Source of the DNA: Guadua angustifolia
Lineage: Eukaryota > Streptophyta > Magnoliopsida > Poales > Poaceae
DNA length: 64,000 bases
Reading direction: 5' to 3'
Assembly (NCBI GenBank): GCA_036346375.1
Contig: CM070500.1
Span: forward strand, 75,768,525 to 75,832,524
Under the pieces are notes generated by a model. That model worked only from the letters and a program-made list of their open reading frames with translations. It made no database searches and was not told where the DNA came from. Shown in pieces: positions 1 through 11,457 of the stretch (position 1 is the stretch's first letter; each line of letters begins with the position of its first letter). The translations under genes and the position numbers were made by a program.

Positions 1-134
1 CTTTTTGTCATTGTTTTCACTAGATTGAACATGTGCTACTTACCACTAGAAGTTTATTTTAAGTTTTAACTCTTTAGTTTCATAGAATTCCTTGCCTTTT
101 TGTTCAACCTATTTAACTGCTTGAATATTACCAG
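1..134 (+). other. Intron of the TPT gene
   Basis: AT- and T-rich sequence ending in a pyrimidine-rich tract and AG acceptor at 133-134. The preceding exon must end with one base of the split Gly codon completed at 135. No coding potential. Confidence 0.8.
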
Positions 135-1842
135 GTGTTTCAATGGCATCTCTCACTGAACTTTCATTTAACTGGACCGGCTTCATCAATGCCATGATCT
201 CTAACATCTCATTCACTTACCGGAGCATTTATTCCAAGAAAGCTATGGTTTGTGCCTCTTTTGTTATAATTTCTTGACTTTCATTTTTTTTTTGCTTCAA
301 CTCTGGTTTCTCACCTTTATCTTTTTCATTGTTGCAGACCGACATGGATAGCACCAACGTGTATGCTTACATCTCGATTATTGCTCTCATCGTTTGCATA
401 CCACCTGCAGTCATTGTAAGTGTGATTAGTTTGGTCCAGGAAGTAAAAAAGGATTTGTGTATTATGCTTAATGTTGATGTTTCTCTTTTCCATGATCAAT
501 CTTGCAGATTGAAGGACCCCAATTATTGCAGTATGGATTTAATGATGCAATTGCAAAAGTAGGTTTGACAAAATTTGTCTCAGACCTTTTCTTGGTGGGA
601 CTGTTCTACCATCTCTATAACCAGGTAACCAGTTTCATGCCATGCCAAAATTGTACACATGTTCTTACAGGAATAATAGGTGTAGCATTTGAGCTTTCCC
701 ACCGCACTATGTCACATTGTAGTAGCACTAGCTACAGAATGGCTGCAGAGATATTTCTTTCATATGCAATGTAGAGATCAGCATTTATCATTAGTTAACC
801 ATGATGTTGCCAAACAGGCGTGTGCAATTTTGCCATGGACTACCTTTTATACATACCAGTTACAGTATGACTAATGCGATTATGGCATGGCAGGTTGCTA
901 CGAACACTTTGGAGCGGGTGGCCCCTCTGACTCATGCGGTCGGCAATGTGTTGAAAAGGGTTTTTGTCATTGGTTTCTCAATCATTGCTTTTGGTAAGTG
1001 AAATTTCCCCCTAGTATATGAAATGAGAATTGCATATTCGTTCTGCTCTTATCATTTCTATATGATATGTTTATTCCTAGTTTTAACACTTGAAAAATCT
1101 CACGTTGAGCAGGCAACAAAATTACCACACAGACTGGAATCGGCACCTGCATTGCCATAGGTGGTGTTGCCATCTACTCATACATCAAGGCTAAGATCGA
1201 AGAGGAGAAAAGAGTAAGTTTGCCCAAAATTATTACATTGTCTCCTAATTCTGAGCACATGTATAAATGGAACCGATATGACTGGTTTCTAATTGGAATA
1301 TGCTTGCACAGCTTTGATGACACTAAATGACTAAATAATTGAAACACTTTGAAAGCCTAAATTGTAAACACTTCATTGGTAGCTCCAATTATAAGCTCAT
1401 TTTGATGACAGCGATATGTGCTTCATCCAAAATTTCAGGAAAACTAAAATAGCGTATCGCCCTTAGATTGAATATTGCTGCCTTACCCATGACAATTTTT
1501 CAGATTGAATATTGCTGAACTTATTCATGACAATTTCTCCTTGATTACCCCGAGCAAAACATACGTATTAGATATTACACCTCAACAAAGTAAGATCATC
1601 AAAAGCCAGCTATTTAAAAAGATGAGAGTAACAAGATGACCTTTCAACAATATGAGTGATAGACCAATCATGGTTATAGAGAACAAGCATGAAGGTATCA
1701 TGTGTTTTTTATTTCTATGTTTAACGCAAGTGGCGAAGGCAAACTATTAGCATAGCAAAAATGTTCGTTTCCGTAATCTCCATCCAGACTTGTGCTGAAA
1801 TTTTCTGCTGCCTTCTCACTCCAGCAAGCAAAGAGCGCGTGA
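135..1842 (+). CDS. TPT: Chloroplast triose-phosphate/phosphate translocator, C-terminal half (5' part outside window)
   Basis: Exchanges stromal triose phosphates (and 3-phosphoglycerate) for cytosolic phosphate across the inner chloroplast envelope. Exons I can splice: 135-247, 338-415, 508-624, 894-993, 1113-1213, 1825-1842, all with AG acceptors and GT donors; the phases close to 175 codons plus TGA. The first exon lacks one base of its first codon, which lies in an exon left of the window. Protein blocks typical of TPT rather than the hexose-P or PEP translocators: TDMDSTNVYAYISIIAL, IEGPQLLQYGFNDAIAKVG, LVGLFYHLYNQVATNTLERV, then APLTHAVGNVLKRVFVIGFS and the Lys/Glu-rich tail IEEEKRQAKSA. 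It ends in a six-codon exon found by its acceptor at 1823-1824; reading through the donor at 1214 would hit a stop near 1330. Hydrophobic stretches match the last membrane spans of the drug/metabolite transporter fold. No frameshift seen; looks functional. 1843 to about 2330 is probably 3' UTR. Confidence 0.95.
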
Positions 1843-2342
1843 TGAGGTGACTGCTGTGAATATGGTCGGGTGGTTGTGGTGCCCGAGTTTTACTGCTTCG
1901 GATCGGAGACAACGTGGACGAGAATCATGACGTCTCTGCCTTATTTATTTTTGGGTTATCTGGTCAATTGTTCCCAATGTGGTGTTGAACAGCACATTGC
2001 AGATGGTAAGATTGGTTACCATCAGATTGTCGTCGAGAGAGCTCAACTGTGTAGAAATAAACGCTCGTACTTGAAAAGGCTTTTCGTTTTGTATGTGAGC
2101 TTCTGATGGTGTTGTGCATGTGGAATTTCTCAGAAAAACAATTTACCGTCATAACGTGGTTTGCCTTATCTTTTCACTAGTTGTTAAGATATTTAGAAGA
2201 CTTGACGAAAATCCTAATCTTATTCATACCTTGTCGTTTGGAAAAAAATTTCTAACGGCGTCGAGCAAAGTTCTAGGATTTCGATTGTTATGGATTTTTT
2301 ATCTTTGTACTTTCTGGACTTAAGGATTTATTTATGACTGTT

Positions 2343-2935
2343 TGGTTTGAGGGATGGGTTGATGAATGGACTATCCGATTCTAGCTTCGAACCTAACTCT
2401 ATTGGTTGGTTTGAAGAATGGAATGAATGGGTGTATCCTCACCTCATCCCTCCTAAGCATAAAGAATATTATAAAATGAGGGATGATACCATCCTATTAC
2501 ATATTATGGAATGATCTCATAATAGATTAACCCATTGATCAGTGGGGCTGGTTATTGAGCTTAATGAGTTATTATCGAGCTTCTTTAGAAATTAACATAG
2601 TTCAACGTAAAATCATTTTATTTACTATTTAAGTAGACATTTCAAATTAGCCTTATTAACTTTTTTTTCACTCAAAATAGACTCAAATCAATTTTAAACC
2701 TATTAAAAACTATAATCAAAGAAATTTTGATTCAAACCCTTACGAGTTTTTTTTGCCGGCCCATTGAGCAATCCCTCAAATCAAACACCCCATTACACTC
2801 ATCAGCCAGAAATGAGAGATTACCATTACCATCCCACCAAATTTTATAGAATGATCTTATAATGGACCAACCCATCCTTTGCTAAGGCAATCCCTCAAAC
2901 CAAACACCACATTCCACTCATCAGCCAGGCACGAT
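2343..2935. mobile_element. MITE-like element with inverted GTTTGGTTTGAGGGAT ends
   Basis: The left end reads gtttggtttgagggatggg. The same motif appears reverse-complemented at about 2770-2790 and again at 2881-2910 (caatccctcaaaccaaac). The stretch around 2490-2530 (tggaatgatctcataatag) recurs near 2848-2870 (tagaatgatcttataatgg), so the right half carries a partial duplication. This GTGTTTGGTTTGAGGGA terminus is common among small non-autonomous DNA elements in grasses. I could not fix a target-site duplication, so the superfamily is open. 1843-2342 and 2936-3513 hold nothing else I can identify beyond UTR or spacer. Confidence 0.5.
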
Positions 2936-3513
2936 AGCCAAGACTTGCGATTGTACAATGTTCCAGGCCACTCGTGTTAATCTAATGTAAATACGCAATA
3001 CACCGACGAAGCTTGGCACGGAGGAAAAGTTTGGCAGAAGCAAAGAAAACATTGCTTTGAACTTATGGGGACTTTCGTCATGCCTTCTTGATAGAATTTC
3101 AACTGGGGACTACCTTTACAATGCGCATCATCTAAAGAAACCCAAAATGGTTATACAAGTGAACGATAGTTTCTACCCTATTTCTAGTGGATCATAAGTC
3201 AAATATCTCAATTTGAACAACCACAACATAAGCTAAATTTTCCAAAATTAGGATGCATAATGCCGAAATCCCTGTAACCCTTGCCAGAACTCAACCCTGA
3301 GTCCCCGGCAGGTAGCCTGAAGCACACAGCCAGCCATGCTGCCAACAGCTAGCTTTCTTGCATATGCTAAAAACTCCAGTAGATATGTTATGGAATTACC
3401 CTACCTTTTTTCACTTCTTGCCTTTTGCCCCCTCCAGACCAATAGAAATACACCTAGCCACATACCGGCAATATTCACAATCACTTTCATTATAGAATGC
3501 CATTTAAACGGGC

Positions 3514-6500
3514 CTAAGAACCCAAAAGACTTTTGATGCCGGCTTTTTGATCAGAGGTTAGCCTGGAAGGGAAATTGATGTTGAACTTAACCCGCAGATT
3601 TCCCTCCTTCTTGGGCTCCTTAGGTATTGGCATGCCCTCTCCAGTGATCACCTCTTCATAGCTAGGATGGATTACTGAAGTAACGGCTACAGACAGGCTC
3701 CGCCCATCAAGCGTAGTGACATGCACGGTACAGCCAGTCAGCGCTTCGACCAAAGAGATTTTCTCTGTCATGACAAGATCATTTCCTTCCCTAGTGAAAA
3801 CATCATGGGCCTTCTCTTCAATGATGAAAACAATATCAGCAGGTGCCATGTTTGGAGTTTCATTCCCCTTTTCAGGAAAAGTGATCTTTGTCCCCTTCTT
3901 CCAACCAGGCTTTACATCTATTGTCAAAATTTCTTCTACTTGTGAGACTCTCCTGAAAAAAAAAACGTAGTAAAATTAGCACAAAGGCAACAACTATTTA
4001 GTTTACAAAGAATGCCCTCAATTCATCACAGCACAACAGATGATACTCATAGTCACACATAATGTTACGCTACGCAAAATAAATTTCACAGAAGAAGCAA
4101 ATGGATCAAAATAGGCAGGAAATTTGTCATAAAATGCAAATCTAGGAATACTATCCTCCAAACTTAGAGAACATGAAGTCAACAACAGGAGGAAATACCA
4201 GCACCATGCACACCCTTGGGGTGGAAAAGATCACCATGAAGCCCCAAAAAATTACAGTATCCAAAACTAGTATATCAGAACTCAGAAGTGCCTTTTGGAA
4301 GCCACCTCACAGCCATATGGAGCCTTCACTATCACCTTTGTCTTTAACTAGAATGTCACATGAACAACACTTTAAGACAGTGTAACTTGGACACGGACAT
4401 AAGAGTTGGAATCCGATTAGGATTCGGGTGTCCGATTCGGCCAAAAAAAAAGGACACAGGAAATGCTACTCGTAATTGGATACGGATGTCGGAATCCGAC
4501 TCAAATTCGATGTGTCCGATTCGGCCACTTTGTTTTGGACACGGGCGTCCAAATAACACTGCTTTAAGAGAACATCCGCTTGATGCTATGTTTCAGAAAA
4601 TTAGACAACGGTCATGATGCAAGCATAAATTTAGAGGTTGTATAGCTCTCCTTACTCTTCTAGAATATTTTTCTACTTTACGTATTAGTAATGGCCAGAC
4701 TAATTGGACACGGTTAGGTGTTAAAATTAAAGATGAAAAGCCATCCTAAAAAGGAAAGATGAAATGGCAATCTATTTAGCAAAACATTCAGCAACGCTAT
4801 ATGTCCGAAACGGTACATAATGGCTCCGTACTAGTCTGGACTGCACCAATAGGGATGACCCATGTGCCACAATGGTATAACTGCTTTTGTTCATTCATTG
4901 ATAACCAAGGCTTAAAGTTCCCCTCTTCATTGGCATAAAAGCAATAGGATCAAACAAGGATAAGAACAGATGCCTCAGAATAATTAGGAATACATGGGCT
5001 TTTAGAAAGTGTAATAGAAGATGTGACTAGGATTTAGACATAATTATATTCAAGGAATGCCTACATGTTCCGCAAAGTAATTTGATGACCCTTCAAAGAT
5101 TCCAAATCCAATATATACATCAAACTGTATATAGCTTAGATGCGATCAAGTACGAAAACTAAAATCACTGATTCTTCTTTAAAAGCCATCAACTTGCATA
5201 ATTTTGGGTTGCAATTTGTTGTCGTTTGCTACTGTCTAACGATGGGCTGATGGCTGCCTTTGGCCATGGCACCATCAACAATGATCAGCTAAACACATAT
5301 GACCCAAGAATCATTTGGGCACACTTACGATGGATGAGAAGACCTTATCAAGGTTCATGACCTCTAGGAGGAAACTAAGCTGCATAACATGCTTGATGTT
5401 CTTCATCAATTTTTCCATGAGAAACATGGGCCTCATTTGTTGGTAGACTCCAGATCATGATGGAGCTTTTGCACCTTCTAACTTGGCACAAAAGGAAGGG
5501 GCCTATGTATTTGCATGACCCTTGCAGATTGGACCCTATGTTCACTCTGAAGCTGATCCCCCAGCAATCCAAACTATTTCAGTAGTAGCATTTCCGTGGA
5601 AAATTATTGGAAATAAACAGCACTTGTGGAGTTTGATTGCCCACACAATTTGGCCTTAACTACTACCATATGGAAACATAGATCATGCTTTTTTATTGCC
5701 TATCATTGATCGAACAGAAGTTATTTAAGAAAGCACAAGCCAAAAATGAAAATAGTGAATGAATGTCCAAAATAAACCTAAACCCGAAAACCCAGGCACT
5801 GAACCCTAAACCAAGTCATTTAAGGAAGCACAAGCCAAAAATGAAAACAGTGAATGAATGTCCAAAAAAGAAGGCTTGAATTCATTCTCATTTTTTGTGC
5901 ATTTATTTACAATATATGGAAATGCTTATTCTATTGTTTACCAGTTTCATGAATCAATGATACTAGTTTTTCTTCACCGATGCACCAAATCAAGAAAAGG
6001 ATGAAACATGTCCAGCTCAATTCATACAGCTTAACTGCAAGGATTGATTTGAGAAAGTGAGTACTACAGAGAGAGTGATTGATTACGCTTGGCAAGGAAA
6101 TAAGATGACCAATATGAAGGACTACTACAGCTTTAATAACTCACAACAGACAGATGCAACATCTATAGAGTACCAGAAAACATCTAGAGCGAAACTAGGG
6201 GAAACATCTAGAGCAAAACTAGGGCTCAACTCTGTCATATAACCAAGTGTCAAACCAAGAAAATGCATCATTGTATACAATAGAAGCAAGCTTAGTTGAC
6301 AACATAAGGACATCTTGATTAGTCGATAACTCTTTGTCAAATTGGCATGGCTATTTCTAGTAGTTCAATGGCAACCAAGTTATCTCATTACAACAGAATG
6401 AACATGCACATGACATAAGTGAATAACAGAGTTGCACCCAGCAAAAGTTTCTAATGCAATTAATTCACCATGGGAGAATTCCCTGTAGGAGCTTACACAT

Positions 6501-8246
6501 GGCACTATTTCTGATAGCCAAGGTGCTTAGCTGCAAAATTACTGAAATAATAGAGGAAGCTTACCCGCTGGCATCTATAATCTCTCTTGAGATTTTCATT
6601 TTTTTGGTTACACCCTTGTACAGATCTGCAAGGCTAACTGGAAGCCGATTCTCTATAGGTGCCGGTTTGTGCGGCCGTGGCATACTACTGTCAGAACTCT
6701 CCCCGCCAAAGCGTGAAGAGAAGAACTCATTGCCAAGCATAGACCCATGAAATTTTGGGTCCCCTCTCATGCTACCAGTGTCACCCGCCATGCCACCCAT
6801 GCCAGAGAAAGGCCTAGAGAATCTTCGTGGCATACTACTGTCAGAACTCTCCCTACCAAAGCATGGAGAGAAGAACTCATTGCCAAACATAGACCCATGA
6901 TAACTTGGGTCCCCCCTCATGCTGCCAGTGCCACCCATGCTAGAGAAAGGCCCATAGAATCTCCGTGGCATACTACTGTCAGAACTCTCCCCGCCAAAGT
7001 GTGAAGAGAACTCATTGCCAAACATAGACCCATGAAATCTTGGGTCCCCTCTCATGCTGCCCATGCGAGAGAAAGGCCCAGAGAATCCGAAGAACTCAGC
7101 AAAGATGTCATCCGCACTCCTTGGATTAAAGTGGAATGAGGTGGACTGGGCCCCACCAGGGTAGGAGGAAGATGCACCAGGACCTCCCGCACCTCGGGGT
7201 GGCTGCCTCTTGAGACCCTCTTCCCCTAGCTGGTCATAGATTGTGCGTTTCTGGGGATCGCTAAGGACCTAAAAGGTAGCACAGCATTAAATGTACATTT
7301 ATAAATGCATGGAAGTAGTCTAAAACAACGATTGGTAGTTGAACATGCTCAGCAACTGCAAGAGCTGGATAACAAAAAAGTTTTTGCATTGCACTAACAG
7401 AAAATACCAACCATAGAGGGAAATTCAGCAGTGGGGATTCTAGCAAATGAAAGACATCAAAGAGGTGGGTTAGGGTTTGGATCAACAGAAAAGACCCTTT
7501 TGAACTTGCAACAATTGTTCCTGGTTCCTACCTAACATTACTTTCAAAACACTACCTCTAAACATGGACAAAGAAATAAAGAATCAACCTCGTAATGTAC
7601 ACCATCAGTTATGCTACGAAGTGCCAAGGCAACATCATCAAACGACTGTAAAACGGATGTAGATGAAGCCTTCCTCTACCTTCCAGGGATTGGCAATGCA
7701 GGTTCTTCCTATTTCTTATCTACTCATCAAAATTTTAAAACATGCACAACCAAGGGCCAGAAAAGGCAGTAAGCACTACAGGTACAATGAGAAGCACGCG
7801 ACGCGATATCATGTCAAAACGGACCCTCAAAAGAAACTGCTTCCCCTCAGCATGTATAAAGGCAATGATGACAACTCAATCTGAAGTACGATCGAATCCA
7901 CATATACTTGGTGATGAAGGTTCAATGGCAAGGTCGAGTTACTTCTTGTGTACCGATAGAACAGCCATCTTCTTCACGGTTTCGCTCGTCTGCAGAAACC
8001 TCAGGGACAACTGATCAAGACGCCACGCCGAACTCAAAACACTAATATTCGCAGAGAGGGGGAGATTAAGAAGAAGGAAACCTCGTACGCCTCGGATATC
8101 TGCTTGAACTTGGCCTCAGCCTCCTTCTTGTTGGTGGGGTTCTTGTCGGGGTGCCACTGCATAGCGAGCTTGCGGTAGGCCTTCTTGAGGTCATCGTCGC
8201 TGGCGCCGAGGTCGACGCCGAGGACCTTGTAGTAGTCTACCCTCAT
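3514..8246 (-). CDS. Type II (DNAJB-like) J-domain co-chaperone with expanded G/F linker
   Basis: HSP40 co-chaperone that stimulates Hsp70 ATPase activity and delivers clients. Exons on the minus strand: 8246-8082, 7268-6565, 3952-3514; 1308 nt in frame, 435 aa plus stop. J domain aa 1-70 starts MRVDYYKVLGVDLGASDDDL with the HPD triad at aa 32-34. Next is a Gly/Phe-rich linker with three repeats (aa ~125-255). The peptide-binding C-terminal domain starts near aa 258 (IENRLPVSLADLYKGVTKKM) and runs through ILTIDVKPGWKKGTKITFPE and ISLVEALTGCTV to KSLLGS. There is no CxxCxGxG zinc finger, hence type II. Plant homologues are usually 330-350 aa; the excess is the linker. A second in-frame ATG at 8360 would add 38 Arg/Ala-rich residues; I chose 8246 because the family starts at the J domain. 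Lacks a signal peptide in the short form, so probably cytosolic or nuclear. The second intron is 2.6 kb. Confidence 0.93.
4378..4561. mobile_element. hAT-type MITE (184 bp) in J-protein intron
   Basis: The ends are imperfect inverted repeats: CAGTGTAACTTGGACACGG on the left, and the reverse complement of the right end reads CAGTGTTATTTGGACGCCCG. They are flanked by a perfect 8-bp duplication, ctttaaga, at 4370-4377 and 4562-4569. A CAGTG terminus with an 8-bp TSD is diagnostic for hAT. The interior is mostly repeats of tccgattcgg and ggacacgg in both orientations. Confidence 0.85.
5722..5870. repeat. Imperfect tandem duplication in J-protein intron
   Basis: A block of about 50 bp containing gcacaagccaaaaatgaaaa then gtgaatgaatgtccaaaa occurs at 5730-5773 and again at 5826-5870, about 96 bp apart. 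Further in the same intron, 6178-6226 repeats aaacatctagagc.aaactagggg twice. The rest of the intron (4562-6564) shows no gene. Confidence 0.7.
6657..7061 (-). repeat. Three coding repeats of 40-50 aa in the J-protein linker
   Basis: In frame, GSMRGDPRFHGSMFGNEF...SSDSSMPRRF recurs three times: 7061-6927 (45 aa), 6926-6777 (50 aa) and 6776 to about 6657 (40 aa, running into the C-terminal domain). Units differ at scattered positions (RFHG/SYHG/KFHG; SSHFGG/SPCFGR/SSRFGG). Each unit contains Gly, Phe, Met and Ser-rich motifs like the family's G/F region, so this is segmental triplication of the linker without loss of frame. Confidence 0.9.
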
Positions 8247-8627
8247 CTCCCTGGGCGCCGCGGCGGCCGCGGCCTCCCTGCGCCGTCGGCCGGTCCATGC
8301 GGACGACGCCTCGGAGGCCCTCCGCTTGGCTGCGCCGCCCTCTCGAATCTTGCCGGCCATTTGGTCCCCGGCCACTCGCGGAGAGGTCGCCCGTGCTCGC
8401 CTTCAGCCGCCGGCGCGCCTCGCGCTCGCGGTGGCTTGGGTGGGTCTCGGTGGTGGTTTTGGTTTCGCGGTGTGTCGGGGGAGCCGGTTCCGCGGTTCGC
8501 TTCGGGCAAGCGACGAAATTAGAGGGGTGCGTGGAAGGTTCGAGAAGGAAATTGGAGGTGGTGGTGGGGTTGGTGTTGGGTTGGGTCGGGCTGCGGAGTG
8601 GGCCGTCGGTGGGACGTCGGAAGCTAC
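8247..8627 (-). promoter_or_regulatory. GC-rich 5' leader and promoter region of the J-protein gene
   Basis: Sharply GC-rich stretch just upstream of the J-protein ATG. It carries an upstream in-frame ATG at 8360 in good context (ATGGCC). Long ORFs on the plus strand here are composition artefacts. No clear TATA box; the transcription start cannot be fixed. The hAT-like element at 8628 truncates the proximal upstream region to about 380 bp. Confidence 0.5.
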
Positions 8628-9139
8628 TAGAGCTGGGTATTTTTAATTTAAAATAGAATTACCGAATCAAATTGAATCGGATTAACCGATTAATTTAATT
8701 TTTGGTTTGGTTTTTGTTTCGATATAAGTCGGTTTTCGGTGTTTGATTAGTTTTTTGCAAAAACTAAAATAACCAAATAGCTTATATACAATACAACTTT
8801 TATAATTTTCTTTCTAAAGCCACTAAACAATTCTCATGTTTTAACACATTTATACATATACTTAGTATATTAGCATGTTCTATTATATTTCTATTGTAAT
8901 GACCTATGAATATTGTGTGGGTTTATCTCTACTCTGTGTTGCGATATGAGAAGGATTAAATATAATCTACTTAGTGTTTATTCATATTTCGGTTAACCAA
9001 ATTAACTGAATGGAAATATTTCAGCTAATTCGGTTTGGTTTTTTATTTTGGTCCGAGAAATTCAGTTGCTAGCTTTCAAAAACCGAATTTTTTTAAAACA
9101 AAAACCGAGCCGATAAAAAAAAACCGAATACCCACCCTA
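8628..9139. mobile_element. Non-autonomous hAT-like element, CCGAA/TTCGG-repeat type
   Basis: Starts tagagctgggtatttt and ends gaatacccacccta (reverse complement TAGGGTGGGTATTC). Flanks gaagctac (8620-8627) and gaagcgag (9140-9147) match 6 of 8, fitting a decayed 8-bp hAT duplication. Both subterminal regions are runs of ccgaat/ggtttcggtt motifs with an AT-rich middle. The middle (about 8760-8985) is homologous, inverted, to 13085-13300 in the element starting at 12947. Confidence 0.75.
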
Positions 9140-9856
9140 GAAGCGAGGAGCAGATGCCAGGTGGAAAAAAATGTCTTGAACTTGTGTGGTGTAATATAAT
9201 GTAAGCCTGATAAAGACCCCGTCCCGTCGTGTTGTGAAGAGTAGCCCTAGGCTCGGCCTAACCGCTGAGGCCGGCCTTGGCAATTTTTTTTCATCTAAAC
9301 TGTTTCATTTAACTAGTTCAATGCCGGTATTTTGCTGCTGATAAAAAAAATCATATGAGCAAGCAAGTTAAGCTGGTGTTGAAGGGCCTGGCGTGCACTA
9401 GCTCTTGACTCCGCTATAGAGCTTGGTTGATCTGTCCTGGACTCCGCTGCTGAGCTTGGTTTAAACCACGCTCTCAACCGCGTTTGCATCTCGCCTAGGG
9501 TTAAATTGGACTATGTTAGCGCCTCACTCAATGGTGATGCACATGTTGACCTAGTGACATAGGATCAATGTCTATGGCAACCGTATTCGCTGGTGGTGAC
9601 CGAAAAAGCTAAGAGACATGAGGAGAGGACGAATCCATGGAAACGAATCTGAGAGAGAGAGAGAGAGGACAAGGATATTGGGATAAGTATTAAAATTTTA
9701 TATTATTTAATTTGTTTGTTATGACGTTATTTTTTTGCTATAGATTTTTTAGGATGGAAGAGGGTGTGAGAGAAGAGGTGGGAGGGCTGGAGATCGCATC
9801 GCAAATCACTCGACTCGTTTTCTTAAGTAGCTTAAGCAGCAAAGCATTGTGGTAAG
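9140..9856. other. Intergenic spacer, no gene seen
   Basis: Mixed-composition spacer. It has a near-duplicate phrase (gactccgct...gagcttggtt) at about 9408-9428 and 9441-9462, and a GA microsatellite at 9650-9667. No ORF resembles a known protein. Confidence 0.5.
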
Positions 9857-10627
9857 TAGGGATGAAAACAGATCCGATAGTTTTCGACCGATACGAACTA
9901 TTTTCAGATATGAATTCTATCGGATTGGATATTATCGGATAGTATCATATTGGAAATGAATACACATTTTTTTTTATTGGATACGGATACAGATTTGATA
10001 GTTCATTATCCGTTGGATACGGATCCAGATATTTATAGGCTGGATTATTCGGATATGCACGCAGGCTGGACCAAGGCTACTCTTTTGGCCCAAAAAAGTT
10101 TTTGAATTTCAAAATCATTTTCTAATTTAATTAATCCACAAATCAAATTTCAATTATTAAAATTGGCAAACAGCTCCAAATTTTTCAATTTTTTTTGAGA
10201 AGCTCCTAACACAATCTTTAATTTAAAAATTATTTTCAAGATTTTATATTCTTTTAAATGTTCTCAAGAATTTAAAAATAGTTGTTCTCAATAGAAAAAT
10301 ATTTTAAATATGTAGCTAAAAATGCATAAAACTCATAAATACATAATTTATTATTTTAAACATAATTCATCAAAGAATACAAAACTTGGGTTATTACATG
10401 TTCTTCATGAATGTTTGGAGCAAATAAACTAGATACTCTTTTTTTCATTTTGTGTGTACAATTTAAAAAGATTTTTATATTCTGATAAATATTCGTAACC
10501 ATATTTATTTCGATTCGTATTCACTCTGTATCTGTATTAGACATTATTTGTATCTACATCTGAGAAAAAAATAAAATAAATATAGTACAGCTATTATTCA
10601 TCTACATTTGATCTGTTTTCACCCTTA
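9857..10627. mobile_element. Non-autonomous hAT-like element, GGATACGGAT-repeat type
   Basis: Left end TAGGGATGAAAACAGATCC; the right end, reverse-complemented, is TAAGGGTGAAAACAGATC. Flanks gtggtaag (9849-9856) and gtagtgag (10628-10635) match 6 of 8. Subterminal regions repeat tatcggat/ggatacgga; the AT-rich core has a gcaggctggacc...ttttggccc phrase also found, inverted, near 48225-48250 in a sister element. Confidence 0.75.
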
Positions 10628-10634
10628 GTAGTGA

Positions 10635-10713
10635 GGTCATGCTGACGACAATAGCGTTCCACATCATCATACTAAGGTCATGCTGACGACAACAGCGTTC
10701 CACATCATCATAT
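10635..10713. repeat. Tandem duplication, 41-bp period
   Basis: ggtcatgctgacgacaatag... at 10635 is repeated from 10676 with one substitution (aatagc/aacagc) up to catcatcat. It lies immediately right of the hAT-like element at 9857-10627. Confidence 0.85.
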
Positions 10714-11132
10714 CATGTCCGATGAACGTGATCCATTCTCATGTAGCATGAAGTGTGCATGTTTACACTAAACGAGAGCCCTACTGACCCAACGTCCCAA
10801 ATCGAAGCAGCAATGGATACAATTGTTTGTCCCTGCTCTGCTTTGGCAAGATTTGGAAGGCACAACTTGATCCTAGTGTTGAGCCTAGCACCGTAGCACG
10901 CATGTGATAAATTCTCTCCGGACGTGAGAGAGAGAGAGGAAGGGAAAAGAACATGCAGATTAAACTTTACACAAGCAATTTCCAGTCCTTGGACAAAGCG
11001 AAAGAGGAAGCCGAGGCAAATAAAATGCATTCAAATTCAGCTATCCTCCAAAGATGGCGTAGTTAATTTCCATGAAAACCCCATGACAACAACGCAACGT
11101 ACGTGCCCAATCCTCAATTTCTCATGCTGCTA

Positions 11133-11192
11133 CGCGAGGACAGCGAAAGGCAGGCCGATCAGGAAACCCAGAGGCCGGCACTGGCAGCCGCC
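11133..11192 (-). pseudogene. Fragment resembling a small plant membrane peptide family (GFLIGLPFA motif)
   Basis: On the minus strand one frame reads GGCQCRPLGFLIGLPFAVLA and then a stop at 11130-11132. I recall a small plant family of Cys-rich N-terminus plus hydrophobic helix proteins with the motif (C)RPLGFLIGLPFA, usually followed by another hydrophobic stretch and a Cys-rich block; neither follows here and no ATG lies just upstream in frame. Probably a relic exon or chance. The surrounding 10714-11457 is GC-rich and otherwise unrecognised; the overlapping ORFs on both strands look like shadows. Confidence 0.3.
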
Positions 11193-11250
11193 GTACGTCG
11201 TCGCCGCCCGGCCCCATCTCCTCGACCTCAACGTTGGTTTTTCAGTTCCG

Positions 11251-11277
11251 CGTCGTACGTACGTACGTACGTACGTG
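11251..11277. repeat. (ACGT)n microsatellite
   Basis: Run of about six tetranucleotides (cgtacgtacgtacgtacgtg); self-complementary. Confidence 0.9.
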
Positions 11278-11457
11278 TTGGATGTCCAAATCCGAGCCAA
11301 ACGGTCGCTGATAAATAACGCTGTGAAAAACTCGAAGAGGCAGCACCGCCACGGCCACGGAGTGCGTGCATGCGTCCGTATTGGCCTATTGGGTAGTGGT
11401 CCTAGTGGAAACAGAGACGAACGGGCGGTATGAGCGCAGAGGGCACCCAAAAAATTT

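Noticed and set aside
10713..11450. 169-codon + ORF and 105/106-codon - ORFs
   Set aside because: Mutually overlapping, no recognisable domain apart from the short peptide noted separately, and they cross microsatellite DNA.
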